A DNA stretch of 64,000 bases from Falsiroseomonas frigidaquae (GTDB lineage: Bacteria > Pseudomonadota > Alphaproteobacteria > Acetobacterales > Acetobacteraceae), in NCBI RefSeq assembly GCF_012163145.1, contig NZ_JAAVTX010000011.1, positions 1-64,000 of the forward strand. The letters run 5' to 3'. Positions within the stretch are counted from its first letter, which is position 1. Each line of letters opens with the position of its first letter. The notes beneath the pieces were generated by a model. The model did not search any database. It was not told the origin of the DNA and was given only the letters and a program-made list of their open reading frames with translations. The position numbers and the translations under genes were made by a program. Positions 19,520-29,000 of the stretch are shown in pieces.

Positions 19520-22500
19520 TCACGGCCTGCGGCCGACGAACACGCCATTGGCGCCGTAGCCTGGACCCGCGATGCCGAAGGCGCCGCCGACCCCGGCGGG
19601 CGGCGTCGTCGTGCCGGCGCCACGCGCATCGAAGAAGCCACCCTGCACGACCAGGCGCCGATCCCCGGTCACGCCGCTGCCGCTGAAGGCGGCGCTGCCG
19701 GGCGGCATGGCGATGCGCGCATCGTAGCGGCGACCATCGTAATCCGCCGCCATCCCGCCGCGCCGCGCGCCGAAATCCCAGCTTTGCGTGAAGCTGCCGG
19801 CCACGCTGCGCAGGGAGCCCGGTTCCGCCACCGTGCCGATCATCCCGCCCCCATAGCTCGCCGTGCCGCGCAGCGCCCCGAGGGTGGCGGCATCCACAGG
19901 CCGGCCAGCGGCCCAGAAGCCGAGGTTCACATGGTCGCGGCGCGTCCCGCCGGCATCATTGACGAGGTCGCCGAGGAACATCCCCCAGGCGAGATGCTCG
20001 GTGCTGGCCGGCATGGTGGATCGCCCGCCGGCGATGCCGGCCAGCAGGTCGCCATCGACGCTGAGCAGCGCGGCGCGATCCGGAACCACGGCGCCGAAGG
20101 TGGATTGCCCGATCCAGGCCGTGGTCGGCTGCCCGGTCGCGGATTCTCCGCCGAAGGCCAGGGATTGCGTGCCTGCCACGCCATTCGGCGCCACGGCGGC
20201 CAGCGGGTTCACCGCCAATTCCCCCGCGGCGCGCGGAACCAGGTCGATCCGCGCGGCAAAGGTGTTGGCGCCCTCGGCACGGTCGATCGCGACGCCACCA
20301 CCGCCCTCAGTGCTGACGCCATGCAGCGAAACCGCGCCGTCCCGCACCGATTCGACGATGCCGGCGGCGAAGCCGCGCAGCGCCGCGGCGCCGCCCTGCG
20401 GCAGCGCGGCCGGGGCCGCGGCGCCGGGCCCGACGCTGACATTGGTGGCCAGCCGCGTGAAGCCGAAGGGCGCCGAGTCACCGCCGCCGACAGGCTCGAT
20501 CGTGCCGGGCTGGCCGCCGTCGCTGCCGGGCACCCCGCGTCGTACATCCTGCGTGCCCACCGCGAAGTAGCCTGCGCTGGCGGGGTCGCTGGCACTCGGG
20601 AAGATATGCGCGCCCGTGCCAGCCGCATCCGTGCCAAGCGAGCCGAGCGCCGAGCGGATGACCAGCGAGCCTTGCGACGCGTCGAGCCGCGCGGTGCCGT
20701 AGGTATTGCCGGACAGCACCAGGCTGTCGCCGTGCCGCCCGATGGAGCCGACGGAGACGGAGACGGATCCGCCGCCGCCGCCGATGACCTCGACCTCACC
20801 CCGCAGCGCCGCGGCCGGTGTGCCGCCAACGACCAGCAGATGCGTGTCCCCGCGGCCGGTGGGTGCCGTCCGGGCATCGGCAGGCCGGCCGGCAAAGGTC
20901 TCGTCCGGGCGGAAGGCGTTGAAGCGGGAGAAGGCGATGGGCCGGTCCGCGCCGTTGAACTGCGCCTCCACCGTCGCGCCTTCCTGGAAGCCGCCGAGCG
21001 GGTTCATGCCGTCCGAGATGGCGAAGCGCGTGACCTGGCCTGGCGCCGTGCCGGGCAGGCCGCCGGACGCGGGAACCGGCGTGCCGCCGATGACGAAGAA
21101 GCGCTCGCCTTCCTGGATGCCGGGATCGGCGAAGATGCGCTGGGAACTGGCGGTGATCTTGTCCACGATGAAGACGCTTGGCATCACTTCGCTCGCCGGG
21201 ACGACGCGGTCCGGCGTGTTGAGATCCGGCGCCAGCCCATCCGAGGAGATCGTGCGGCCGGAGCGCGTGGGCTGGCCGTTGTCATCCGTGCCAAGCTCTC
21301 CGCCGAGGATCACGAGGTCCGGAAGCGGCGTTGCGCCGACATAGGAGATCAACCCGATCTCGCCGAACAGGCGCGATACGCGGCCATCCGTCGGCGTGCT
21401 GGCCAGCACTTCGGGCGGCGTGGTCGGTGATTCGCGGCGCTGCTGCGGCCCGGCGTCGCGGTTCTGCAGCCCCACCTCGAACAATGCGCTGCCGGTGTAG
21501 TCAAGGCGCCGCCTGCCGGAGCTGGAGGTGAAAGCCGCCGTGGGTGTCGCCGAGTCGGCGACGCTGATGCGCGGCACGCGAACCAAGTTCAGCCCACCGC
21601 TCGTATCCGCCAGCCGCACCTCGGCAAAGGCGTTCAGCTCCACGACGCCGACGCGGGCGACCGCGTCATAGAGCGTGATGCCGCCGGATTGCGGCAGCTG
21701 CTCCCCGCTGCGCGACAGGGGTGTGAACAGGCTGCTCGCCGCCACCCCGGCGCCCGTGCCACGGATCGCGCCCGTGTCGTTGCGCGTGGCGGCGGCCACG
21801 ACCTTCCGGTCCGCCGTCACCGCGCCGCCGGAGGCGCCGGCCGGAATGCGGCGCACCCGTCCGGTGCCGAAGCTGCGGATCGAGGCGATGCCGGCGATGT
21901 TTGCATCCGGTTCCTGCGAACCGGGATCGACCTGGGAATTGGCAGCGCCGATACTGGTCGTGCTGGCGTTGATGCGCGGTGCGACGATGCCGGAGCCTGC
22001 GATGCTGCTGCCCGGCGCGCGCGCGCCAGCGGGCGTCGCCACGCTGCCCCCGCTGCCTGCGGCGATCGGAATTGCAGTGCCTTCATAACGCCGCGGACGC
22101 AGATCATCGCCTCCGTTGAAGCGCCGGCCATTCGCCGCGCCGCCAGGCTCCACTGCGGCGTCACCGTCCCAGCCACCGCCGCGCTGCACCTGGGCGAAGC
22201 CCTGCATGGCCGCGGCCTGTTCGGCGCGGGTTCGGCGTTCCGGGCCGCTGGCGGCGCCCGCGGCGACGAAGGACACGCCGAAGCCGGGGCGGCGCACGGC
22301 ATCCTCCCGCCCGCTCGGCTGGCGCACCAGCAGGGGGCCGCCCGCCAGCAGCGTGGCCGACCCGCCCGCACCCGCCTGCACCACCGCCGAGCCGGCGACG
22401 ACACGCACCACCGCGCCCGGCGTCGTCACCAGCATTTCCACGTCGGACGCCGTGTTGATCCGGAGCCGCCCGCGCCCGGCCGCCGCCCGCACCACCAGCC

Positions 22501-22813
22501 GGCCACTTTGCGGGTCGCGCGCCATGCCCTGCAGCGTGAAATCCGCCCCCTGTTCCAGCACCACCGTGGTGCCGCCCATGAAGGCGATCTCGGTCCAGCT
22601 TCCCGCCGGGCTCTCGATGCGCAGGCCGGGCGCCAACACCAGGTTCTCCGGCGGCGGCGGGCGGGGCGCACCAGGCGCCGGGCCGCGGAGGATGACGCCG
22701 GTCAGCCGGTCCTGCGCCTGCGCGCCGCCAGCCGCGCCCGCTGCCAGGGCGGCGAAGGCGGTGGCCATCAGCGCCAGTCGCCGGCCGGCGGTCGCCTTGT
22801 GGATCTTGCCCAT
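19520..22813 (-). CDS. Exported FecR-like protein with TbpB-like C-terminal barrel (probable type XI secretion client)
   Basis: A 1097-residue protein with a signal peptide (about residues 1-33, cleavage near AQAQ) and no lipobox cysteine. Residues about 50-170 resemble a FecR domain (GGTTVVLEQGADF, then TPGAVVRVVAGSAVV). The middle is Gly/Ala-rich and beta-prone. The last 150 residues show G-T-A-S-Y-G-G, then GSFTQSWDFGARRG, FSGSG, QGGFFD and a final YGANGVFVGRR, which is the pattern of the small beta-barrel at the C-terminus of TbpB-like proteins and other Slam clients. The start at 22813 has AGGAGGGA just upstream, and the gene lies 13 bp behind the Slam-like gene. Together these suggest a surface-exposed or released protein exported by that barrel. 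Its ligand is unknown. Confidence 0.78.
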   Translation of the reverse strand: MGKIHKATAGRRLALMATAFAALAAGAAGGAQAQDRLTGVILRGPAPGAPRPPPPENLVLAPGLRIESPAGSWTEIAFMGGTTVVLEQGADFTLQGMARDPQSGRLVVRAAAGRGRLRINTASDVEMLVTTPGAVVRVVAGSAVVQAGAGGSATLLAGGPLLVRQPSGREDAVRRPGFGVSFVAAGAASGPERRTRAEQAAAMQGFAQVQRGGGWDGDAAVEPGGAANGRRFNGGDDLRPRRYEGTAIPIAAGSGGSVATPAGARAPGSSIAGSGIVAPRINASTTSIGAANSQVDPGSQEPDANIAGIASIRSFGTGRVRRIPAGASGGAVTADRKVVAAATRNDTGAIRGTGAGVAASSLFTPLSRSGEQLPQSGGITLYDAVARVGVVELNAFAEVRLADTSGGLNLVRVPRISVADSATPTAAFTSSSGRRRLDYTGSALFEVGLQNRDAGPQQRRESPTTPPEVLASTPTDGRVSRLFGEIGLISYVGATPLPDLVILGGELGTDDNGQPTRSGRTISSDGLAPDLNTPDRVVPASEVMPSVFIVDKITASSQRIFADPGIQEGERFFVIGGTPVPASGGLPGTAPGQVTRFAISDGMNPLGGFQEGATVEAQFNGADRPIAFSRFNAFRPDETFAGRPADARTAPTGRGDTHLLVVGGTPAAALRGEVEVIGGGGGSVSVSVGSIGRHGDSLVLSGNTYGTARLDASQGSLVIRSALGSLGTDAAGTGAHIFPSASDPASAGYFAVGTQDVRRGVPGSDGGQPGTIEPVGGGDSAPFGFTRLATNVSVGPGAAAPAALPQGGAAALRGFAAGIVESVRDGAVSLHGVSTEGGGGVAIDRAEGANTFAARIDLVPRAAGELAVNPLAAVAPNGVAGTQSLAFGGESATGQPTTAWIGQSTFGAVVPDRAALLSVDGDLLAGIAGGRSTMPASTEHLAWGMFLGDLVNDAGGTRRDHVNLGFWAAGRPVDAATLGALRGTASYGGGMIGTVAEPGSLRSVAGSFTQSWDFGARRGGMAADYDGRRYDARIAMPPGSAAFSGSGVTGDRRLVVQGGFFDARGAGTTTPPAGVGGAFGIAGPGYGANGVFVGRRP

Positions 22814-22826
22814 CTCCCGTCCCTCC

Positions 22827-24188
22827 TCAGAGGCCGAAGCGCAACCCAAGCGTCAGGGCATGGTTGCCGTAGCTGTAGAAGCCGTAGTTGCTGTCCTGCT
22901 CGTACCAGCCGTATTCGAGCGCGAGCGCGACCGCCCGGCCCAGCGGCAGCACCAGCGATGCCCCGGCATCCCAGCGCGTATCCCGCCGGCTCTGCAGGGG
23001 ATTGATGAAGGGATCCGGCGCGTCGTAGCGCAGGCGCCTGACGCCGACACGCGTCGCAAGCTCCGCCGGGCCCAGGGGGCCGAGTTCCACCACGCTGGTC
23101 ACGCCGAGCGAGCCACCCCAGCCGCTGCGCGCCCACCAATCCTCCCGCGCCTCCGCATCCGAATAGCTGAGGGAGGCCGAAAGGCGCGTATCCCGCGTCA
23201 TGGCATATTCCACGGTGGCCACTACGCCCTGCTCCGCGCCGGTGAATTCGCGTGAACGCGGACGGAACTCGGTGTTCTCGTAGTTGCCGAAGCGGCCGAG
23301 CCAGGTCAGTTCCAGCGTCCAGCGCGGCGGCAGCTTGACCTCGGCTGTCAGCCCGCCACCGTAGAGCCAGGCGTAGGTCTCGCCGCCATAGCCGATCCAG
23401 GCGGCGGAGGCGAAGGGGCGCAGCGCGAGACGCGCGCCCTCGCCCTGGATGACGCCAATGCGGGGGCCGCTATCGAGCGATGCGATGGACAGGTCGTAGC
23501 CGCGCGCGATGCGGGCGAAGCGCTGGTCGAACAAGGCGGCGTTCGTCTGCCAGCTTCCCTCGCGCTGCAGCCCGAGGTCGTAGCGATGCTGCGCGCGGGC
23601 GCCGAGCACCATGCTCCAGTCGCTTTGGCCGCGCGTCGGCACCTGCACACCGACGAAATCCTGCAACTCCGGGAGGAAGATGGGCACGCTGCCGAGGCTG
23701 GTGGCCTCATTGGCATTGCTGTCGTAGCGGGCGCCGGCGAAGCCGCTGACATCGAAGGTGCTTCGCGCCGCACCGCGCTCGGCCTGCGCCAGCAGCATGC
23801 GCCCGCGGCGCTCGACATCGGGCGGGATGTCGGGATTCTCCAGCGCCTCCCTCGCATAGGCGGCGGCGAGGTCGGGCGAGCCGGAGGCCAGATGCAGCGA
23901 GGCAAGCTCCAGCCGGATGTTGTCGAGCTGCGGGTCGATGCGCAGCACGCGCTCGAGCGCGATGATGGCGGCGCGGGCATCGCCGGTGGCGGCCGCGAGG
24001 CGCGCGTAGCGCAACGCCGCATCGGGCTGCCCGGGGGCTGCCATCATCTCGATGAAGGCGGTGCGCAGCGGGTCCGCCTGGACGCGGTCCTGCGCCGCCG
24101 CCGGGGCCAGCGGTGCGAGCCAGAGGAGCAGGATGAAGATCGGGCTGACATGGCCGGCTTTGCAGCCATGGTGCCTGCCGCGCTGCAT
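22827..24188 (-). CDS. Slam-like outer-membrane exporter (DUF560/type XI secretion), TPR plus beta-barrel
   Basis: A 453-residue protein with a signal peptide (core FILLLWLAPLAPAAAQ), then TPR-like helices (about residues 40-150, including IALERVLRIDPQLDNIRLELA). A long beta-barrel domain follows, rich in alternating strands and aromatic girdles, ending in a strand LTLGLRFGL. This N-terminal TPR plus C-terminal barrel is the architecture of the surface lipoprotein assembly modifiers, which move lipoproteins or soluble clients across the outer membrane. Length is close to the family norm. The adjacent downstream gene encodes a matching client barrel. The start at 24188 gives a normal signal peptide; the frame is open upstream but without a signal. 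Confidence 0.82.
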   Translation of the reverse strand: MQRGRHHGCKAGHVSPIFILLLWLAPLAPAAAQDRVQADPLRTAFIEMMAAPGQPDAALRYARLAAATGDARAAIIALERVLRIDPQLDNIRLELASLHLASGSPDLAAAYAREALENPDIPPDVERRGRMLLAQAERGAARSTFDVSGFAGARYDSNANEATSLGSVPIFLPELQDFVGVQVPTRGQSDWSMVLGARAQHRYDLGLQREGSWQTNAALFDQRFARIARGYDLSIASLDSGPRIGVIQGEGARLALRPFASAAWIGYGGETYAWLYGGGLTAEVKLPPRWTLELTWLGRFGNYENTEFRPRSREFTGAEQGVVATVEYAMTRDTRLSASLSYSDAEAREDWWARSGWGGSLGVTSVVELGPLGPAELATRVGVRRLRYDAPDPFINPLQSRRDTRWDAGASLVLPLGRAVALALEYGWYEQDSNYGFYSYGNHALTLGLRFGL

Positions 24189-24321
24189 GGCCTGGTTGCT
24201 CCTGTTCGCCAACACCCCTCGTGGTTCGGTCAGGCTGCAAGCATCGTTGCTCGGCCGGGGCGCCTGCAAGGCCCGCGACGGCCCCCACCGGTCACAGATC
24301 GGCGACGCTGCGCCGCGCGCG

Positions 24322-26034
24322 TCAGCCGGTCGTCGTGGCATCGAAGTCGAGCCCGCTCGAGCCTTCGCCACGGCCCAGGCCGACGCGGCGCGCGACCCAG
24401 CGCAGCACCTGGCCATCCGCCGCGCGCGCCATGCAGGGCACGCGCGCCACGCGCAGGCCCTCACGCGGCACCTCCTCCTCCTGCAGTGTGAAGGGCGTCG
24501 GGTCCAGCAGGCGGCCGAGCCAGTCGCGACCACCGCTCATGGTGCCCTTGCGCAGGTCGAAGCCACCGGCATTGCCTGGCTTCGCCACCGGCACCAGCGG
24601 TATCCAGTGGCGCGGCACGGTGGTCTGCAACAGGTAGCGCAGCTCCGTTCCCGCGCGCGGTGTCCGGGATGGTGGCGGCGCCTGCGCCTCGTCCGCGCGC
24701 GGGCGCGGATCGCCGCTTGGCGCCTGCACGGTGCGCTCCACCGCCCAGGCCATGTTGGCGGCCTCGTCGCGCAGGAACAACACTTCCTCCAGCGCGCGGC
24801 CTTCCAGCGTGCCGCGCAAGGCGGGCGGCACGAGCATGCCGCGCAGCGGCGCCGCCCCTGCCTCCGCATCCAGCGCAAACAGGCGGAACCGCGCGCCTGC
24901 CGGCCCCTCCGGCGCCGGGTTCACCAGGGTGTGCTCGCCAAAGGTGTCGGTCGTGGTCAGCGTCTCGATCCGGTTCAGGCTGCCGCATTCCGCATCCACC
25001 GGAACGGAGAACCAGTCGCTGCCATAGACCATGCCGAACTCGACGAAGCAGAGCCGTGCGAGGTCGGTGGGCTGCGCTTCCAGCGCGCCGAGGTTCACCG
25101 CCCCATCCTCGAACTGCCAGAGCCGGTCCGCCGGCATCCCGGCATAGCGCAGAGGGGAGGCGAGCACGGAAATCGTCCGTTCCTCCGCGGCCTCGGCCGG
25201 CGCTCCGGCAAGTGGTGTGGCGCTGGCGTCGAAGCTGTACCAGTCGATGGCGCCGCCATCATGCAGCGGCGCCCGCAAGGCCGTGCCGTCGCCCAGCCCG
25301 ACCTGGAAGCGATGTTCCAACCGGTGCGGGATCCAGGCCTCGCCGGTTTCTCCCCCTGGGCCGCCAGGCATCACCGCCATCCCCCACCAGGCCAGCCACT
25401 CTGCCGCCGCCGCCTTGGCCGCCTCGGGCGCGGCGGTGAGCCAGCCGGGTTCCCCTGCCGCCAGCGCCGCCGCGGCCGCCATCCCATCCGCGCAGCCACG
25501 CCCGAGCGTTGCGAACAGGCGCGGTACCGCCAGGGCCTCGGGCACCGCCTCCGGCAAGGCAGCCGCCCGCGCCGTGGTGTCCAGCGGATAAGCGGCCAGC
25601 AGCGCCGCACGGCCCTCCGGCCATCCCGCCTCCTCGAAGGCCGTCGCGAGCAGGCTGCCGCCCTCGGCGCGCTGGCGCAGCCCCGGCCCGCCCGGCGCCG
25701 CCGGCTCTGCCTCCACCAGGGGGTCGAGCGGCATGCCGGGCGGCAGCGGCCGAACCGGATGGCCGGCGGCGGGGTCGCCGGGCTGCCAGGCGGTGATGCG
25801 GGTCGCCTTGACCCGCGCCTGGACCGACAGCGGCGTGCCGGCATCCTCGCCCTCGAACTCGCCGAACTGCCATTGCCGCGCGAGCAGCCAAAGCGGGTCG
25901 TGCAGCCGCGCCTCCAGCCCCGGCGTCGGGTCGCCGGAGACCGAGCGTGGCTCCAGGCGCGTCCAGGCCGGAGGTTCGGTGAGCACCTGCGTCAGCAGGC
26001 CGGACATGCGCTCCGCAACCAGCAGGTCACTCAT
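24322..26034 (-). CDS. Conserved protein of the DUF6603-associated operon (fourth gene)
   Basis: A 570-residue protein without signal peptide or membrane segment. It starts MSDLLVAERMSGLL and carries the segment HDPLWLLARQWQFGEFEGEDAG near residue 45, which I remember as a hallmark of a widespread but uncharacterised family. Further conserved-looking stretches are FVEFGMVYGSDWFSVPV and HWIPLVPVAK. The ATG at 26034 overlaps the stop of the preceding gene, so translation is coupled; the frame is open further upstream but there it lies inside that gene. It is the last of four cotranscribed genes, 133 bp before the Slam-like gene. I cannot assign a function. Confidence 0.85.
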   Translation of the reverse strand: MSDLLVAERMSGLLTQVLTEPPAWTRLEPRSVSGDPTPGLEARLHDPLWLLARQWQFGEFEGEDAGTPLSVQARVKATRITAWQPGDPAAGHPVRPLPPGMPLDPLVEAEPAAPGGPGLRQRAEGGSLLATAFEEAGWPEGRAALLAAYPLDTTARAAALPEAVPEALAVPRLFATLGRGCADGMAAAAALAAGEPGWLTAAPEAAKAAAAEWLAWWGMAVMPGGPGGETGEAWIPHRLEHRFQVGLGDGTALRAPLHDGGAIDWYSFDASATPLAGAPAEAAEERTISVLASPLRYAGMPADRLWQFEDGAVNLGALEAQPTDLARLCFVEFGMVYGSDWFSVPVDAECGSLNRIETLTTTDTFGEHTLVNPAPEGPAGARFRLFALDAEAGAAPLRGMLVPPALRGTLEGRALEEVLFLRDEAANMAWAVERTVQAPSGDPRPRADEAQAPPPSRTPRAGTELRYLLQTTVPRHWIPLVPVAKPGNAGGFDLRKGTMSGGRDWLGRLLDPTPFTLQEEEVPREGLRVARVPCMARAADGQVLRWVARRVGLGRGEGSSGLDFDATTTG

Positions 26035-29000
26035 CGATTGGCCTCCTTCATCGCGGTGATCGGCCCGGTCTTGATGATCCGGCCGGCAAGCGCGCCAAGG
26101 CGCAGCACCGGCTCGCCCTGCAACGACGCGGTCCGGGTGTAGAGCGCGGGCAGCAGCGCGGCGGCGCCGACCGTGTGTTCCAGCACCACGCCGCGCAGCT
26201 TCGCCAGCTCCAGCGTCTCCCGCAGCGTGGTCAGCAGCGCAGCGCTGTCCCAGCGTCGCGCCGGATCGGGCGGCACGGCGAGCAGCCAGGCGTTCGGCGC
26301 CCGGGCATTGGGCGCGGCGGCGTGGAAGGCGACACCGGTGGTTACACGCGGCCTCGGGGCCGGCGGCGGCTCGCCCGGCTTCGGTGCGCCGGCACGGGCC
26401 CGCAGCGGCAGGGTCTCCACCCACTCGTCCAGCACCAGCGCGCCGACGCTGGCGGCAGGATCGGGCGCGCCCAGCAGGTCGAGCATCCAGGCGACCACCG
26501 GCGTCCCCGGCGTCGGCTCGCCTTCGCCCAGTGGCAGGCCGATCCAGCGCGCGGGGGGCTCGGGCCCTGGCCCGGCCTGCTGTGCGATGCGCAGCATGGG
26601 CGGGGCGCCGGTGACCTCGGCCAGCAGGATCGCCTCCGCAAGCCGGCGCGCGCCGTCGCGCACCGAGGCGGCATCGGCCAGCCAGCGGCGCGCCGCGGCC
26701 CGCGTGGCGCCGGGCGGCGGTGCGGCCAGTGCCTCATCCCAGCCATCCGCGGCGGGTGCGGGCGCCAGCATGGGCAGCAGGCGGAAGCCTTCCCCGAAGA
26801 TCGCCTCCGCCGCCTCGGCCAGGCTGGCAGCGCTTGCAGGCCGCGCCAGCGCCGCCTCGGCCGTGCCGATCCGCCGCGCCGCCTCGGCCAGCGCCAGCTC
26901 GGCAACTGCGCCGAGGTCGCCGCCGCCGCCGGCCAGGACGTCGGCCCGGCTGAAGCCCGGCGCCACGATGCCGAAGCCGGCCAGGCCCTCCATCGCGTCG
27001 CGTACCTGCGCCGCCGGGGCACCGGCCTCGATCTGCGAGTCCAGCGCCTCCGCCCGGTCTTCCAGGCCCGCGAGCGCTGCCCGCAGCCGCGCCTCGGCGG
27101 CCGACAGCCAGGCCGGATCGACCTGCCGCGCCACCGGCAGGTTCGGCACGCCGAGATCGATCGGCAGCGCCGGGCGCCCGGCCGAGAGCAGCCCGCGCAG
27201 GGCCGTGGCCAGCGCATGCACGTCGCCGATGGCCCGCAGCCCCGGCGCCCAGCCTGGCTTCGGCGCCTCCGCCAGCGGGGCCTCCGGCGGCAGGTCGGGC
27301 AGCGCGGCGCGCAGGCGCTGGTCGAAGCCGGCGCGATCCGCCGCGTCATACAGCAGGTCGAGCGCGGCGCGCCCGGCTGCCGCCAGCGTCAGCGGCGTCC
27401 CGTCGGCGGCGGCACCGACGACGATGGTAGCCGGGTCGCCGAGGCGGGCCGCCGCCCAGGCCTCCAGCGCCGGCTCGGCCGCGGCGCGCGGGCGGCTGGC
27501 ATCCCAGCCCGCCGCCGGCGCCGGTGGCGCGCCAAGCACGCCCAGCATCAGCCGGTGCGCGACCGGCAGGCCCTCGGCCGGCGTCGTGACCACCTGCGGA
27601 ACCGGCGCCGGCGCCTCGCCATTGCCTGCGGCATCCAGCGCCGCCCCTGCCCGCGCCAGGTTGCCCTGCACGAGCTGGTGGACGGATTCCGCCATCAGCA
27701 GGTCGCCCACCGCATCCAGCGCGTCCTGCGCCTCCGCCACCGCGCGCTCCAGTGTCGCTCGCTCCGCGGCCGAGACCGGCGGCCAGTCGCCCGTCAGGTA
27801 GGGGTTGTCGGCCGGCCGCTGCGAGAGCCGCGCGACCACCGCCTCGGCGTTCCAGCCCGTCACCAGCAACACGCCGTCCACGACGTTGGCCGCCGCCACC
27901 GCTTCCTGCGCCGCGCGGCCGGCCTCGTCGGCAGCGGCGTCGCGATCGGTCAGCCGGCCCTGCGTCAGCGGCGCGACGGCGCGCAGCGAGCGGACCAGCC
28001 GCGCCGCGCCGCCCTCATGCATCACCCGTTCCACCCGATAGCCCAGCAGCGCGCCGAGCGGCTGGCCCTGGCGCATCCCGTCGATCAGCTCCAGCGCCCG
28101 CCGCACCCGCATGCTGCCGAGGTCGATGGCGAAGGCGCCTTCGCCGCCGGCTGCCTGCTGCTGCATCCAGGCGCTTCGCAGCACGCCGGCTGTCGCCGCA
28201 TGGGCCAGGCTCGGCGCATGGATGAAGCCGCCATCGGCCTGGCGGCCGCGGCCCGGCACGATGCCTTCCACCCAGCCATAGGCGCCGATCTGCACGCCGC
28301 GCGGCCGCGCCGCCCGCATCGCCACCCGCCGGCGCTCCACCAGGGCGGTAACCCAGGCGTCCAGCCGGTGAGAGGCGGTGTCGAGGGTTTCCGAAAGCAG
28401 CAGGCGCCGCTGGTCGAGCGGCACCTGCGCAAGTTCGGCCAGCGCGCCACGCAGTTCCGCCATCCGCGCCTGCGCTTCGAACCAGCCCTGCAGCGCGAAG
28501 CGGTCGAAGGTGGCGGCGACGCCGGAGGACTTGGCCTGGGTCGCCAGCTCCGCGAAGCTGCTGGTCGTCGTGGCGACCGGCTGGAACGCCCGAAGCGTCG
28601 GCCGCTCCGCAATGCCGGAGGCCACGCGCAGCTCCGCCGCGACCGCCGCCAGCGTCTCCGCTGCGGCGACGGGCGCAACCTGCGGCGCGATGCTTTCGAC
28701 CCGCCGGGCAAGGCCGGCCACGCGTTCGCGCAGCGGCGGGTCGAGCGTGGGTGCGACGCGATTGAACACCTCCATCACCCGCTGCCCGGCCGTGGCCCGC
28801 ACCTCGAGCAGGGCGGCGTCCATCGAGATGGCCAGCAGGGCCTGCAGCAGGCTGTTCGGCTGGCCGGCGCGCTGCTCCAGCAGCGCGGCGATGAAGGCCG
28901 GGTCGTCCTCGGCCACATGCGGCAGCGGCAGGTGGCGGTCCTGCCTGCCGAGGAAGCCGATGCGCGACCGCGGGCTGGAGAGGTTCACCAGGTCGTGCCA

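Noticed and set aside
19481-21430. 649-codon plus-strand open frame
   Set aside because: Antisense to the FecR-like client gene and without recognisable domains.
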